6,311 nucleotides of DNA from positions 1-6,311 of the forward strand of contig JANXTJ010000127.1 of the NCBI GenBank assembly GCA_025352485.1, written 5' to 3'. The notes below the pieces were generated by a model. The model had not been told where the DNA came from. It made no database searches and worked only from the letters and a program-made list of their open reading frames with translations. Position numbers and translations under genes: made by a program. The first letter of the stretch is position 1, and each line of letters opens with the position of its first letter. Positions 1 through 5,612 of the stretch are shown in pieces. Source of the stretch: Salinibacterium sp. (lineage in GTDB: Bacteria > Actinomycetota > Actinomycetes > Actinomycetales > Microbacteriaceae).

Positions 1-29
1 CTGACCTTCTGGCGACGGCCGCACGCCCT

Positions 30-69
30 AAAAAGAAGCGGCCGCGACGCTCAGTGAGTGTCGCGGCCG
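30..69 (-). terminator. Rho-independent terminator of gabT
   Basis: Positions 39-53 and 55-69 are inverted repeats that pair at 14 of 15 positions around G54; the only mismatch is 49/59. As RNA this allows a stem of about 13 bp closed by a 5-nt loop. Read on the minus strand, the stem is followed within one base by a T-rich tract (TTCTTTTT, positions 37 down to 30), the classic intrinsic terminator layout. It begins 14 bp beyond the gabT stop codon. The plus-strand side of the stem has no T-tract, so it should act mainly on leftward transcripts. Confidence 0.88.
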
Positions 70-82
70 GGTAGTCCTGCTC

Positions 83-1447
83 CTACAGGGTGGCGAACGC
101 GTCGCCGATCACGCCGAGGGCGTCTTCGAGCAGTTCGTTGCTGATCGCCAGGCTCGGGAGGAAACGCAGCACGTTGCCATAGGTTCCCGCGGTCAGCAGC
201 AGCACGCCGTGTTGGGCGGCATAGGCGGCGATCGCCGAGACGGCGGCAGCATTGGGCTTGGGGGTGCCGGCTTCGACGAGCTCGACGGCGATCATCGCAC
301 CGATACCGCGCACATCCCCGATCACCGCATATTTCTTTTGCAACGCCTCGAGGCCGGTCTTCAGCACGCCCTCGATGCGGGTGGCCTCCGCCAGCAGGTT
401 GTGGCTGTCGATCTGTTCGAACACGGCCGCGGCTGCCGCGGCCGCAACCGGGTTGCCGCCGAACGTGCCGCCGAGGCCGCCGGGCTGTGCTGAGTCCATG
501 ATCTCGGCCCTGCCCGTGACGCCGGCGAGGGGCAGCCCACCGGCGATTCCCTTGGCGCTCAGCACCATGTCGGGCACGAGGCCGAAGTGCTCGCTGGCGA
601 AATACACGCCGGTGCGAGCCATTCCGCTCTGAATCTCGTCGGCAATGAAGACGACGCCGTTGGCGGTGCACCAGGCCTGCAGCGCCGGCAGGTAACCGGC
701 CGCGGGAACGACGAACCCGCCCTCGCCCTGGATCGGCTCGACGACCAGGCAGGCAAGGTCTGCCGCACCCACGGTCTTCTCGAGGTAGGCGATTGTTCTG
801 GCCGCGGCATCCGCCCCGCTCAGGCCGTCATGGAAGGGGTACGAGTTGGGCGCCCGGTAAACGTCGCCGGCCAGCGGGCCAAAGCCGGTGGCATAGGGGG
901 CTGCCTTGAAGTTCATCGCCATCGTGAGGTTGGTGCGGCCGTGATAGGCGTGCTCGAGCACGGCCACGCCGTTGCGCCCGGTGTACTTGCGCGCGATTTT
1001 CACGCCGTTTTCGACCGCCTCAGCGCCCGAGTTGACGAGAACGGTTTTTTTCGCAAAGTCGCCTGGGGTGTGCTCGGCAAGGTATTCGGCGACGCGCACG
1101 TAGCTCTCGTACGGCGTAATCGTGAAGAGTGTGTGGGTCAGCTTCTGCAACTGCTCGGTGGCCGCGGCCACAACGGCGTCATTGGTATGGCCGATCGTCG
1201 TCACGCCGATACCGGCACCGAGGTCGATGAACTGGTTGCCATCGACATCGATCGCGATCGCCCCGTGGGCGCGGTCGATGTAGACAGGGAGAGTCGTGCT
1301 GACCCCGACCGGCACGACCTTCAGGCGGCGCGCGTGCAGCGCGAGTGACTTCGGCCCCGGGATGGCGGTCAGGATGAGTCGCTCTTGGGGCACCGCCGTT
1401 GACGCGGCTGAGGGGGACGAAATCGTGGGCGCGAGGATGTCGGTCAT
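83..1447 (-). CDS. gabT: 4-aminobutyrate aminotransferase (PLP-dependent class III)
   Basis: This 454-residue cytoplasmic enzyme should transfer the amino group of 4-aminobutyrate to 2-oxoglutarate, giving succinate semialdehyde and glutamate (EC 2.6.1.19), the first step of GABA catabolism. It is a full-length class III aminotransferase. Visible landmarks are the cofactor-phosphate motif SGAEA (140-144), YHGR (168-171) stacking on and flanking the cofactor, EPIQGEGG (237-244, with E242), DEIQ (270-273, with D270 under the pyridine ring), the Schiff-base lysine K299 in SAKG, T328 in GGTFGGNP, and a carboxylate-binding arginine candidate R428. These match E. coli GabT K268, D239, E211 and T297 at a constant offset of 31. 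The ATG at 1447 opens the frame; an AAGGA lies 15 nt upstream, which is rather far. The first ~25 residues are Ala/Ser/Pro-rich and may be a non-catalytic extension. No gabD (semialdehyde dehydrogenase) is in view. Related omega-amino-acid substrates such as 5-aminovalerate cannot be excluded. Confidence 0.9.
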   Translation of the reverse strand: MTDILAPTISSPSAASTAVPQERLILTAIPGPKSLALHARRLKVVPVGVSTTLPVYIDRAHGAIAIDVDGNQFIDLGAGIGVTTIGHTNDAVVAAATEQLQKLTHTLFTITPYESYVRVAEYLAEHTPGDFAKKTVLVNSGAEAVENGVKIARKYTGRNGVAVLEHAYHGRTNLTMAMNFKAAPYATGFGPLAGDVYRAPNSYPFHDGLSGADAAARTIAYLEKTVGAADLACLVVEPIQGEGGFVVPAAGYLPALQAWCTANGVVFIADEIQSGMARTGVYFASEHFGLVPDMVLSAKGIAGGLPLAGVTGRAEIMDSAQPGGLGGTFGGNPVAAAAAAAVFEQIDSHNLLAEATRIEGVLKTGLEALQKKYAVIGDVRGIGAMIAVELVEAGTPKPNAAAVSAIAAYAAQHGVLLLTAGTYGNVLRFLPSLAISNELLEDALGVIGDAFATL

Positions 1448-1492
1448 AATTATTCGAGTTTATCCTTGAGGGCAGTCAACCGGAGCAAGAAC
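1448..1492. promoter_or_regulatory. Compact divergent gabT / OsmC promoter region
   Basis: Only 45 bp separate the divergent starts, so signals for both genes must overlap or extend into coding sequence. On the minus strand there is a TTGACT (1479 down to 1474), a TANNNT hexamer TAAACT (1462 down to 1457) that would start transcription about 3 nt before the gabT ATG, and an AAGGA (1467 down to 1463). The spacing TTGACT to TAAACT is only 11 nt, so they do not form one standard promoter. On the plus strand TATCCT (1461-1466) is a possible -10 for the OsmC gene and would give a ~20-nt leader that keeps its ribosome site. CATAAT (1445-1450) is an alternative. The hexamers are directly visible; the assignments are tentative. 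Confidence 0.35.
1481..1485 (+). promoter_or_regulatory. Ribosome binding site of the OsmC-family gene
   Basis: CGGAG lies 7 nt before the ATG at 1493, a standard Shine-Dalgarno distance. It decides the start in favour of ATG 1493 over the in-frame TTG at 1466. The OsmC-like sequence also begins naturally there. Confidence 0.65.
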
Positions 1493-1963
1493 ATGGATCA
1501 CCACTTCGCCGTTACCGTCGACTGGCAGGGCAATCTCGGCTCAGGCACGAGCGACTACCGGTCGTACAGCCGTGACAACCTCGTCGCCGCGGTGGGTAAA
1601 CCCCCGATCGAGGGCTCCAGTGACCGGGCCTTCCGGGGTTCGCCCGAACGCTGGAATCCGGAGGAGCTGCTGGTGGCGGCCCTCGCCCAGTGCCACATGC
1701 TCAGCTATCTCCACTCGGCCGCCAGCCACTCCATCATCGTGACGAGCTACACCGACGCCGCGACAGGTGTACTTCTGCAGGTCGGCAACGGCGGACATTT
1801 CACCGCCGTCACGCTGCACCCGGTCGTGACCATCGCCGCCGGTGATCCCGCACGGGCACTGGCGCTGCACGCCGAAGCTGCCGCAAACTGCTTCATCGCC
1901 CAATCGGTGAACTTCCCGGTGCTGCACGAGCCGGTGATCGTGATGGCAGACGACACGCGCTAA
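1493..1963 (+). CDS. OsmC/Ohr-family protein
   Basis: This 156-residue protein belongs to the OsmC/Ohr superfamily of small dimeric thiol peroxidases that reduce organic hydroperoxides with two cysteines. Both are present: C67 in the helix after the motif WNPEELL (54-60; E57/E58 in the usual acidic position) and C133 in ANCFIAQSVNFPV (131-143). An arginine-rich stretch just before WNPEELL (R45, R48, R53) could supply the active-site arginine. The pattern of a YRSYSRDN segment, AFRGSPERWNPEELL and a CHMLSYLH helix fits a general OsmC subgroup better than classical Ohr, so the physiological substrate is uncertain. The length is typical of the family, and there is no signal peptide, so it should act in the cytoplasm. 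It is divergent from gabT. It ends 81 bp before the FKBP gene, with no clear terminator between them. No peroxide sensor such as ohrR lies nearby. Confidence 0.85.
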   Translation: MDHHFAVTVDWQGNLGSGTSDYRSYSRDNLVAAVGKPPIEGSSDRAFRGSPERWNPEELLVAALAQCHMLSYLHSAASHSIIVTSYTDAATGVLLQVGNGGHFTAVTLHPVVTIAAGDPARALALHAEAAANCFIAQSVNFPVLHEPVIVMADDTR

Positions 1964-2044
1964 TCGCTGGCACGTTATTAACGCCGGCAGATTGTCACGG
2001 TTCGCTCAGGAAGACTAGGCCAAGATAGGTGTCATTCCTCGAGC

Positions 2045-3037
2045 GTGAAAGTTGCTTCCGTGCGCACTGCAGTCTCTCTGGTCCTTGCGGCCGGACTCAT
2101 CGTTTCCCTTGCGGCCTGCGGCGGTGCCCCCGGCGCCACCAAGACCGCAGCAGCCTGCACATCTCCGGCCACGGCCTCGGGTGCGGTCTCCGATGCCGTG
2201 AAGGTGTCCGGTAAATTCGGCACCAAGCCCACGGTGACTTTCACTTCCCCGACCTCGGCTGGCGTCACGCAGCGCACCGTTGTCATCGCAGGCACCGGAG
2301 ATGTGGCGCAGCTCAAAGACGTCGTCAATGTCGACTTCACGCTGTACAACGGCGCTACCGGCGTCGAACTGACCAGCACCAAGTACGCGCAGGGCTCGAC
2401 CACGAGTTTCCCGATAGACGCCGCACAGTTTCTTCCCGGGGTCGTCAAGACGCTTCAGTGTGCCACCGTCGGCTCACGGCTGGTTGGCGTCATCCCGCCC
2501 GCTGATTCGTTCGGTGCGGCTGGCTCGACCCAGCTCGGTGTCCAGCCCGGCCAAGACGTCGTCTTCGTCGTTGACGTCGTATCGATCGCGCCGCCCGCCG
2601 CAGCGGCACTGACGGCACCGGATGGGGCCGACCAGCCGCCGACCGATGGATTCCCCATCGTCACCGTCGGCGCAGACAACATTCCGACCGTGGCGATCCC
2701 CGACGCCGCACCGCCGACCGAGCTGAAGATTGCCCTCCTGAAGAAGGGCACCCACGCCGAGGTCAAAGACGGCGACAGCGTCATCGTGAACTATGTCGGC
2801 GTGAACTGGAACACCAAGAAGGTCTTCGACTCGAGCTTCGCGCGCGGAGAAACGGCGACGTTCAAAACGTCGCAGGTCATCGCTGGGTTCACGGCCGCGC
2901 TCGTCGGGCAGAAGGTCGGTTCACGCGTCATCGTGATTATCCCGCCAGACAAGGGTTACGGCGCCGCCGGCAGCCCGCCCAACATCGGCGGCACCGACAC
3001 ACTGGTCTTCGTGATCGACATCCTCGGGATCCAGTAG
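2045..3037 (+). CDS. Lipoprotein with tandem FKBP-type peptidyl-prolyl isomerase domains
   Basis: This 330-residue predicted exported lipoprotein should catalyse proline cis-trans isomerisation in extracytoplasmic proteins. The N-terminus has basic residues (K2, R7), a hydrophobic core (about 8-21) and a lipobox LAAC with lipidated C25. A first FKBP-like domain (about 75-182) is degenerate. It keeps the SFGAAG loop (155-160) and the final strand VVFVVDVV (172-179), but the VFD motif is absent. A Pro/Ala-rich linker (about 183-226) leads to a second, canonical domain (about 227-330). That domain carries Y250, F261-D262 in VFDSS, F272, V278-I279, F282 at the usual Trp position, Y305 in GYGAAG and F322 near the C-terminus. 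The domain therefore keeps most ligand-pocket residues known from human FKBP12. C38 and C139 could form a disulfide. Neither GTG 2045 nor the in-frame GTG 2060 has a clear ribosome site, and both leave a working signal peptide. The gene ends 28 bp before dxr. Confidence 0.88.
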   Translation: MKVASVRTAVSLVLAAGLIVSLAACGGAPGATKTAAACTSPATASGAVSDAVKVSGKFGTKPTVTFTSPTSAGVTQRTVVIAGTGDVAQLKDVVNVDFTLYNGATGVELTSTKYAQGSTTSFPIDAAQFLPGVVKTLQCATVGSRLVGVIPPADSFGAAGSTQLGVQPGQDVVFVVDVVSIAPPAAAALTAPDGADQPPTDGFPIVTVGADNIPTVAIPDAAPPTELKIALLKKGTHAEVKDGDSVIVNYVGVNWNTKKVFDSSFARGETATFKTSQVIAGFTAALVGQKVGSRVIVIIPPDKGYGAAGSPPNIGGTDTLVFVIDILGIQ

Positions 3038-3053
3038 CCCGACCGCTCACCGC

Positions 3054-3059
3054 TAGCCT
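3054..3059 (+). promoter_or_regulatory. Putative leaderless -10 element of dxr (TAGCCT)
   Basis: TAGCCT matches TANNNT and ends exactly 6 nt before the dxr ATG, which would put the transcript start on the A of ATG. The only purine-rich bases nearby, GGGG at 3061-3064, are one base from the ATG and too close to act as a Shine-Dalgarno sequence. No recognisable -35 is visible, as is common for actinobacterial housekeeping promoters. Confidence 0.5.
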
Positions 3060-3065
3060 TGGGGC

Positions 3066-4160
3066 ATGCGCAGGGTCATCATTCTCGGTTCGACCGGCTC
3101 GATCGGCACGCAGGCGCTCGACGTCATCGCGGCTAATCCCGACCTTTTTAAGGTCGTGGGCCTGGCTGCTGGCAGCAACCGCACGATGGTGGCTGGCCAG
3201 GCTGCCGAGTTTGGAGTGGAGCACACCGCACTCGGCGCCGCTGAGGCCTGCCAATTGGTGCGGGATGTCGCGGCCGACGTCGTTCTCAACGGCATCACCG
3301 GATCCGTGGGGCTGGGCCCGACCCTCGCCGCCCTCGAGGCGGGAGCCACGCTCGCGCTGGCCAACAAGGAGAGCCTGATCGTTGGGGGTGACCTCGTCAC
3401 CGCGCTGGCGCGACCGGGCCAGATCGTGCCCGTCGACTCCGAACACTCGGCCATCGCTCAGGCGTTGCGCTCGGGCACAGCCCGCGAGGTGCGGCGGCTC
3501 ATTCTGACCGCATCTGGGGGGCCGTTCCGCGGGCGCAGCCGCGAATCGTTGAAGAATGTGACGCCGCGTGAGGCGCTCGCCCACCCCACTTGGGACATGG
3601 GGCTCGTGGTGACGACCAACTCGGCGACCCTGGTCAACAAGGGACTGGAGGTAATCGAGGCCCACCACCTGTTCGACGTGCCCTACGACCGCATCGACGT
3701 GACGGTGCATCCGCAATCGATCGTGCACTCGATGGTCGAGTTCGTCGACGGCTCGACGATCGCCCAGGCCAGCCCGCCCGACATGCGACTGCCCATCTCG
3801 CTGGGTCTCGACTGGCCGAACCGCGTCGCCGGCGTCGGAAAACCACTCGACTTCACCGTCGCGAGCAACTGGAGTTTCGAGCCGCTCGACTCTGACGTGT
3901 TCCCGGCCGTGGCGCTGGCCAAGCGGGTGGGAACGGCCGGGAGCACATTTCCGGCCGTCTTCAATGCGGCCAATGAGCAGGCCGTTCTCGCCTTTCATGG
4001 CGGTCGAATCGGCTACCTCGACATCCTCGACATCGTCGAGCGTGTGGTCGAGGCGCATGAGCCCGGCCAGTACACGCTGGATGCCGTGCTCGAGGCGGAG
4101 CGCTGGGCGCGTGCCACCGCAGATCAATTTCTCGCTCAACTCGGAGCAGCCACCCACTAA
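3066..4160 (+). CDS. dxr: 1-deoxy-D-xylulose 5-phosphate reductoisomerase
   Basis: This 364-residue cytoplasmic enzyme performs the NADPH-dependent rearrangement and reduction of 1-deoxy-D-xylulose 5-phosphate to 2-C-methyl-D-erythritol 4-phosphate (EC 1.1.1.267), the first committed MEP-pathway step and the target of fosmidomycin. The N-terminal Rossmann domain shows GSTGSIGTQALDV (8-20) and ANKESLIVGG (99-108). Metal and substrate residues are recognisable in VDSEH (123-127; D124 and E126), TASGGPF (148-154), HPTWDMG (173-179; the flexible-loop Trp is W176) and NSATLVNKGLEVIEA (185-199; S186, N191, K192, E195). VHPQSIVHSMVEF (214-226) and a C-terminal helical domain with FNAANEQAV (299-307) complete the family pattern. 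The length is slightly below the 398 residues of E. coli Dxr, but no motif is missing. ATG 3066 is directly followed by the first Rossmann strand, so it is well supported. It sits 28 bp after the FKBP gene and 76 bp before the protease gene. Confidence 0.97.
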   Translation: MRRVIILGSTGSIGTQALDVIAANPDLFKVVGLAAGSNRTMVAGQAAEFGVEHTALGAAEACQLVRDVAADVVLNGITGSVGLGPTLAALEAGATLALANKESLIVGGDLVTALARPGQIVPVDSEHSAIAQALRSGTAREVRRLILTASGGPFRGRSRESLKNVTPREALAHPTWDMGLVVTTNSATLVNKGLEVIEAHHLFDVPYDRIDVTVHPQSIVHSMVEFVDGSTIAQASPPDMRLPISLGLDWPNRVAGVGKPLDFTVASNWSFEPLDSDVFPAVALAKRVGTAGSTFPAVFNAANEQAVLAFHGGRIGYLDILDIVERVVEAHEPGQYTLDAVLEAERWARATADQFLAQLGAATH

Positions 4161-4223
4161 TTAGCCGCGTCGCGCACCAGTACGGGGGGCAGCCCGTTCC
4201 CAGCTAGCCCGATCTGGGACGGC

Positions 4224-4229
4224 TACCAT
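4224..4229 (+). promoter_or_regulatory. Putative leaderless -10 element of the site-2 protease gene (TACCAT)
   Basis: TACCAT fits TANNNT and ends 7 nt before the GTG start at 4237. It lies in the 76-bp gap after dxr. The bases between it and the GTG include GGA (4231-4233) only 3 nt from the start, too close for a normal ribosome site. The gap carries no obvious terminator, so read-through from dxr is also possible. Confidence 0.45.
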
Positions 4230-4236
4230 CGGACGC

Positions 4237-5562
4237 GTGCAAAACGTTCTGCTGTACATCCTCGGCATCCTGATCATCGTGGTCGGGCTGGCGTTGTCGA
4301 TCGGTCTTCACGAGCTCGGTCACCTGATTCCCGCGAAGCGGTTTGGGGTGCGAGTCAGCCAGTACATGATCGGCTTCGGGCCGACCCTCTTCTCTCGCCG
4401 TCGGGGCGAGACGCAGTACGGCCTCAAGGCGATCCCGCTCGGCGGCTACATCTCGATGGAGGGCATGTACCCTCCCGCACGCAAGGGCGGCAAGGCGCGC
4501 ACCGCCACGACCGGGGTGTTCGACACCCTGGTTCAGGATGCCGGTTCCCCGCAGCCGGGCGACCCCGTTGAGGTCGACGACAGGAGGGCCTTCTTCCGGC
4601 TGCCCGTCTATAAGCGGGTCATCATCATGCTCGGCGGACCGGTCATGAACCTCCTGATTGCGATCGTGCTCTTCGCCGTGCTGCTGTGCGGCTTCGGGGT
4701 GGCGCAGGCGTCCACGACCGTCGGCAGTGTCTCGCAGTGTGTCTTGGCGGCCAGCAGCGGCAGGCAGGCCTGTGAGGCGGGCGACAGTCCATCACCTGGT
4801 CAGGCGGCTGGCATCAAGCCCGGCGACCGGCTGGTGAGCATCGATGGCACCACAATCACGTCGTGGGATCAGGCCACTGCCCTCATCCGGAAGTCGCCCG
4901 GCAGCACCCTGACGGTGGTGGTCGAGCGCGACGGGGCGCCGGTTACCCTCGCGGCAACGCCGTTGCTCACCGAGCGCTACGTCACCGATGCTAACGGCGT
5001 GATCGTCAAAGAGGCGGGCAAGTCGGTCACCCAAGAGGTCGGTTTTCTCGGGATCGGCCCTGCCACCGAGGTAGTCCAGCAGCCGCTGACCGCTGTACTG
5101 CCCGCGGTCGGCGCCAATATTGCCAATGTCGTGCACCTCATCCTGAATCTGCCGCAGCGCATGGTCGACATTGTCAACGCGGCCTTCGGGCCTGGTCAGC
5201 GCGATCCCAACGGTCCGATCAGCGTCGTGGGCGTGGGCCGGATTGCCGGCGAGATCACCAGCCTCAACTCCATTCCCGTCTTGGAGCGGGCCTCGGCCCT
5301 CATTGGGCTGGTGGCGTCGCTGAACGTCGCCCTGTTCGTCTTCAACCTGATTCCGCTGATGCCGCTGGATGGTGGCCACGTCGCGGGAGCCCTGATCGAA
5401 GGAATCCGTCGCGGTTTCGCCAAGCTCTTTCACCGCCGCGACCCCGGGCCGCTCGACATCACGAAGATCATCCCGCTCACGCTCGCCGTGACGGTGATTC
5501 TGGGGGCCATGAGCCTGCTGTTGATCTACGCGGACATCGTCAAGCCCATCACCATCCAGTAG
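4237..5562 (+). CDS. rip1: Intramembrane zinc site-2 protease (Rip1/RseP family)
   Basis: This 441-residue polytopic membrane protein should cleave membrane-embedded substrates, typically anti-sigma factors already cut at site 1. The zinc motif HELGH (25-29; catalytic E26) lies at the end of the first membrane segment (about 4-24). The second conserved motif, FNLIPLMPLDGGH (369-381), supplies the third zinc ligand D378. Other likely membrane segments are about 127-156, 350-372 and 409-432. A PDZ domain spans about 160-245, with AAGIKPGDRLVSIDG (190-204) as its signature. Between the PLGGYISMEGM segment (67-77) and the conserved GGPVMN (133-138) is a charged loop of about 40 residues. An extracytoplasmic segment ahead of the PDZ signature contains C168 and C179. 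The placement between dxr and ispG matches mycobacterial rip1 (Rv2869c) between dxr and gcpE. GTG 4237 gives a correct first membrane helix. The substrate in this organism is unknown. Confidence 0.93.
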   Translation: MQNVLLYILGILIIVVGLALSIGLHELGHLIPAKRFGVRVSQYMIGFGPTLFSRRRGETQYGLKAIPLGGYISMEGMYPPARKGGKARTATTGVFDTLVQDAGSPQPGDPVEVDDRRAFFRLPVYKRVIIMLGGPVMNLLIAIVLFAVLLCGFGVAQASTTVGSVSQCVLAASSGRQACEAGDSPSPGQAAGIKPGDRLVSIDGTTITSWDQATALIRKSPGSTLTVVVERDGAPVTLAATPLLTERYVTDANGVIVKEAGKSVTQEVGFLGIGPATEVVQQPLTAVLPAVGANIANVVHLILNLPQRMVDIVNAAFGPGQRDPNGPISVVGVGRIAGEITSLNSIPVLERASALIGLVASLNVALFVFNLIPLMPLDGGHVAGALIEGIRRGFAKLFHRRDPGPLDITKIIPLTLAVTVILGAMSLLLIYADIVKPITIQ

Positions 5563-5600
5563 CCCCGGCGCAACCCCGGCTGATCATCGCCGGCCCCGCG

Positions 5601-5606
5601 TAAGCT
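5601..5606 (+). promoter_or_regulatory. Putative leaderless -10 element of ispG (TAAGCT)
   Basis: TAAGCT fits TANNNT and ends exactly 6 nt before GTG 5613, which would make the G of GTG the first transcribed base. No Shine-Dalgarno sequence lies between the protease stop codon (5562) and the GTG. The spacing favours GTG 5613 over the in-frame ATG at 5634. Confidence 0.5.
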
Positions 5607-5612
5607 GACATT

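Noticed and set aside
3..74. An open plus-strand frame entering from the left edge, ending at TAG 72-74 with a basic PKKKRPRR stretch
   Set aside because: Only 23 codons are visible. It runs through the gabT terminator hairpin, and the other two plus-strand frames also end within this short stretch. It could be the C-terminus of a convergent gene, but the sequence cannot decide.
1045..1051. Run of seven T (seven A on the coding strand) in gabT, as a possible slippage site
   Set aside because: The frame is intact on both sides, the run encodes the Lys-Lys of FAKKT, and the codon phase does not match a standard -1 slippery heptamer.
1249..1260. Perfect 12-bp palindrome CGATCGCGATCG inside gabT
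   Set aside because: It encodes alternating Ala and Ile within a well-conserved coding stretch, so codon choice explains it. It occurs once and has no sign of being a protein-binding site.
1967..1989. Imperfect inverted repeat GCTGGC...GCCGGC after the OsmC gene
   Set aside because: Pairing needs a bulge and a wobble pair, and no T-tract follows. It is too weak to call a terminator.
1992..2029. TTGTCA (1992-1997) and nearby TAGGCC / GATAGG as a promoter for the FKBP gene
   Set aside because: No hexamer at acceptable spacing resembles a -10 convincingly. The 81-bp gap probably contains a promoter, but I cannot place it.
2937..4157. A 406-codon open frame antisense to dxr, and other long antisense frames opposite gabT (587-1348), the protease gene (4792-5433) and ispG (5526-6188)
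   Set aside because: Their translations are rich in Arg, Gly, His and Asp with no recognisable motif, and they lie opposite genes with clear family motifs. Long antisense frames are expected from the codon bias of GC-rich DNA.
5576..5593. Short inverted repeat CCGGC / GCCGG between the protease gene and ispG
   Set aside because: A 5-bp stem with an 8-nt loop and no T-tract is expected by chance in GC-rich DNA and does not make a terminator.
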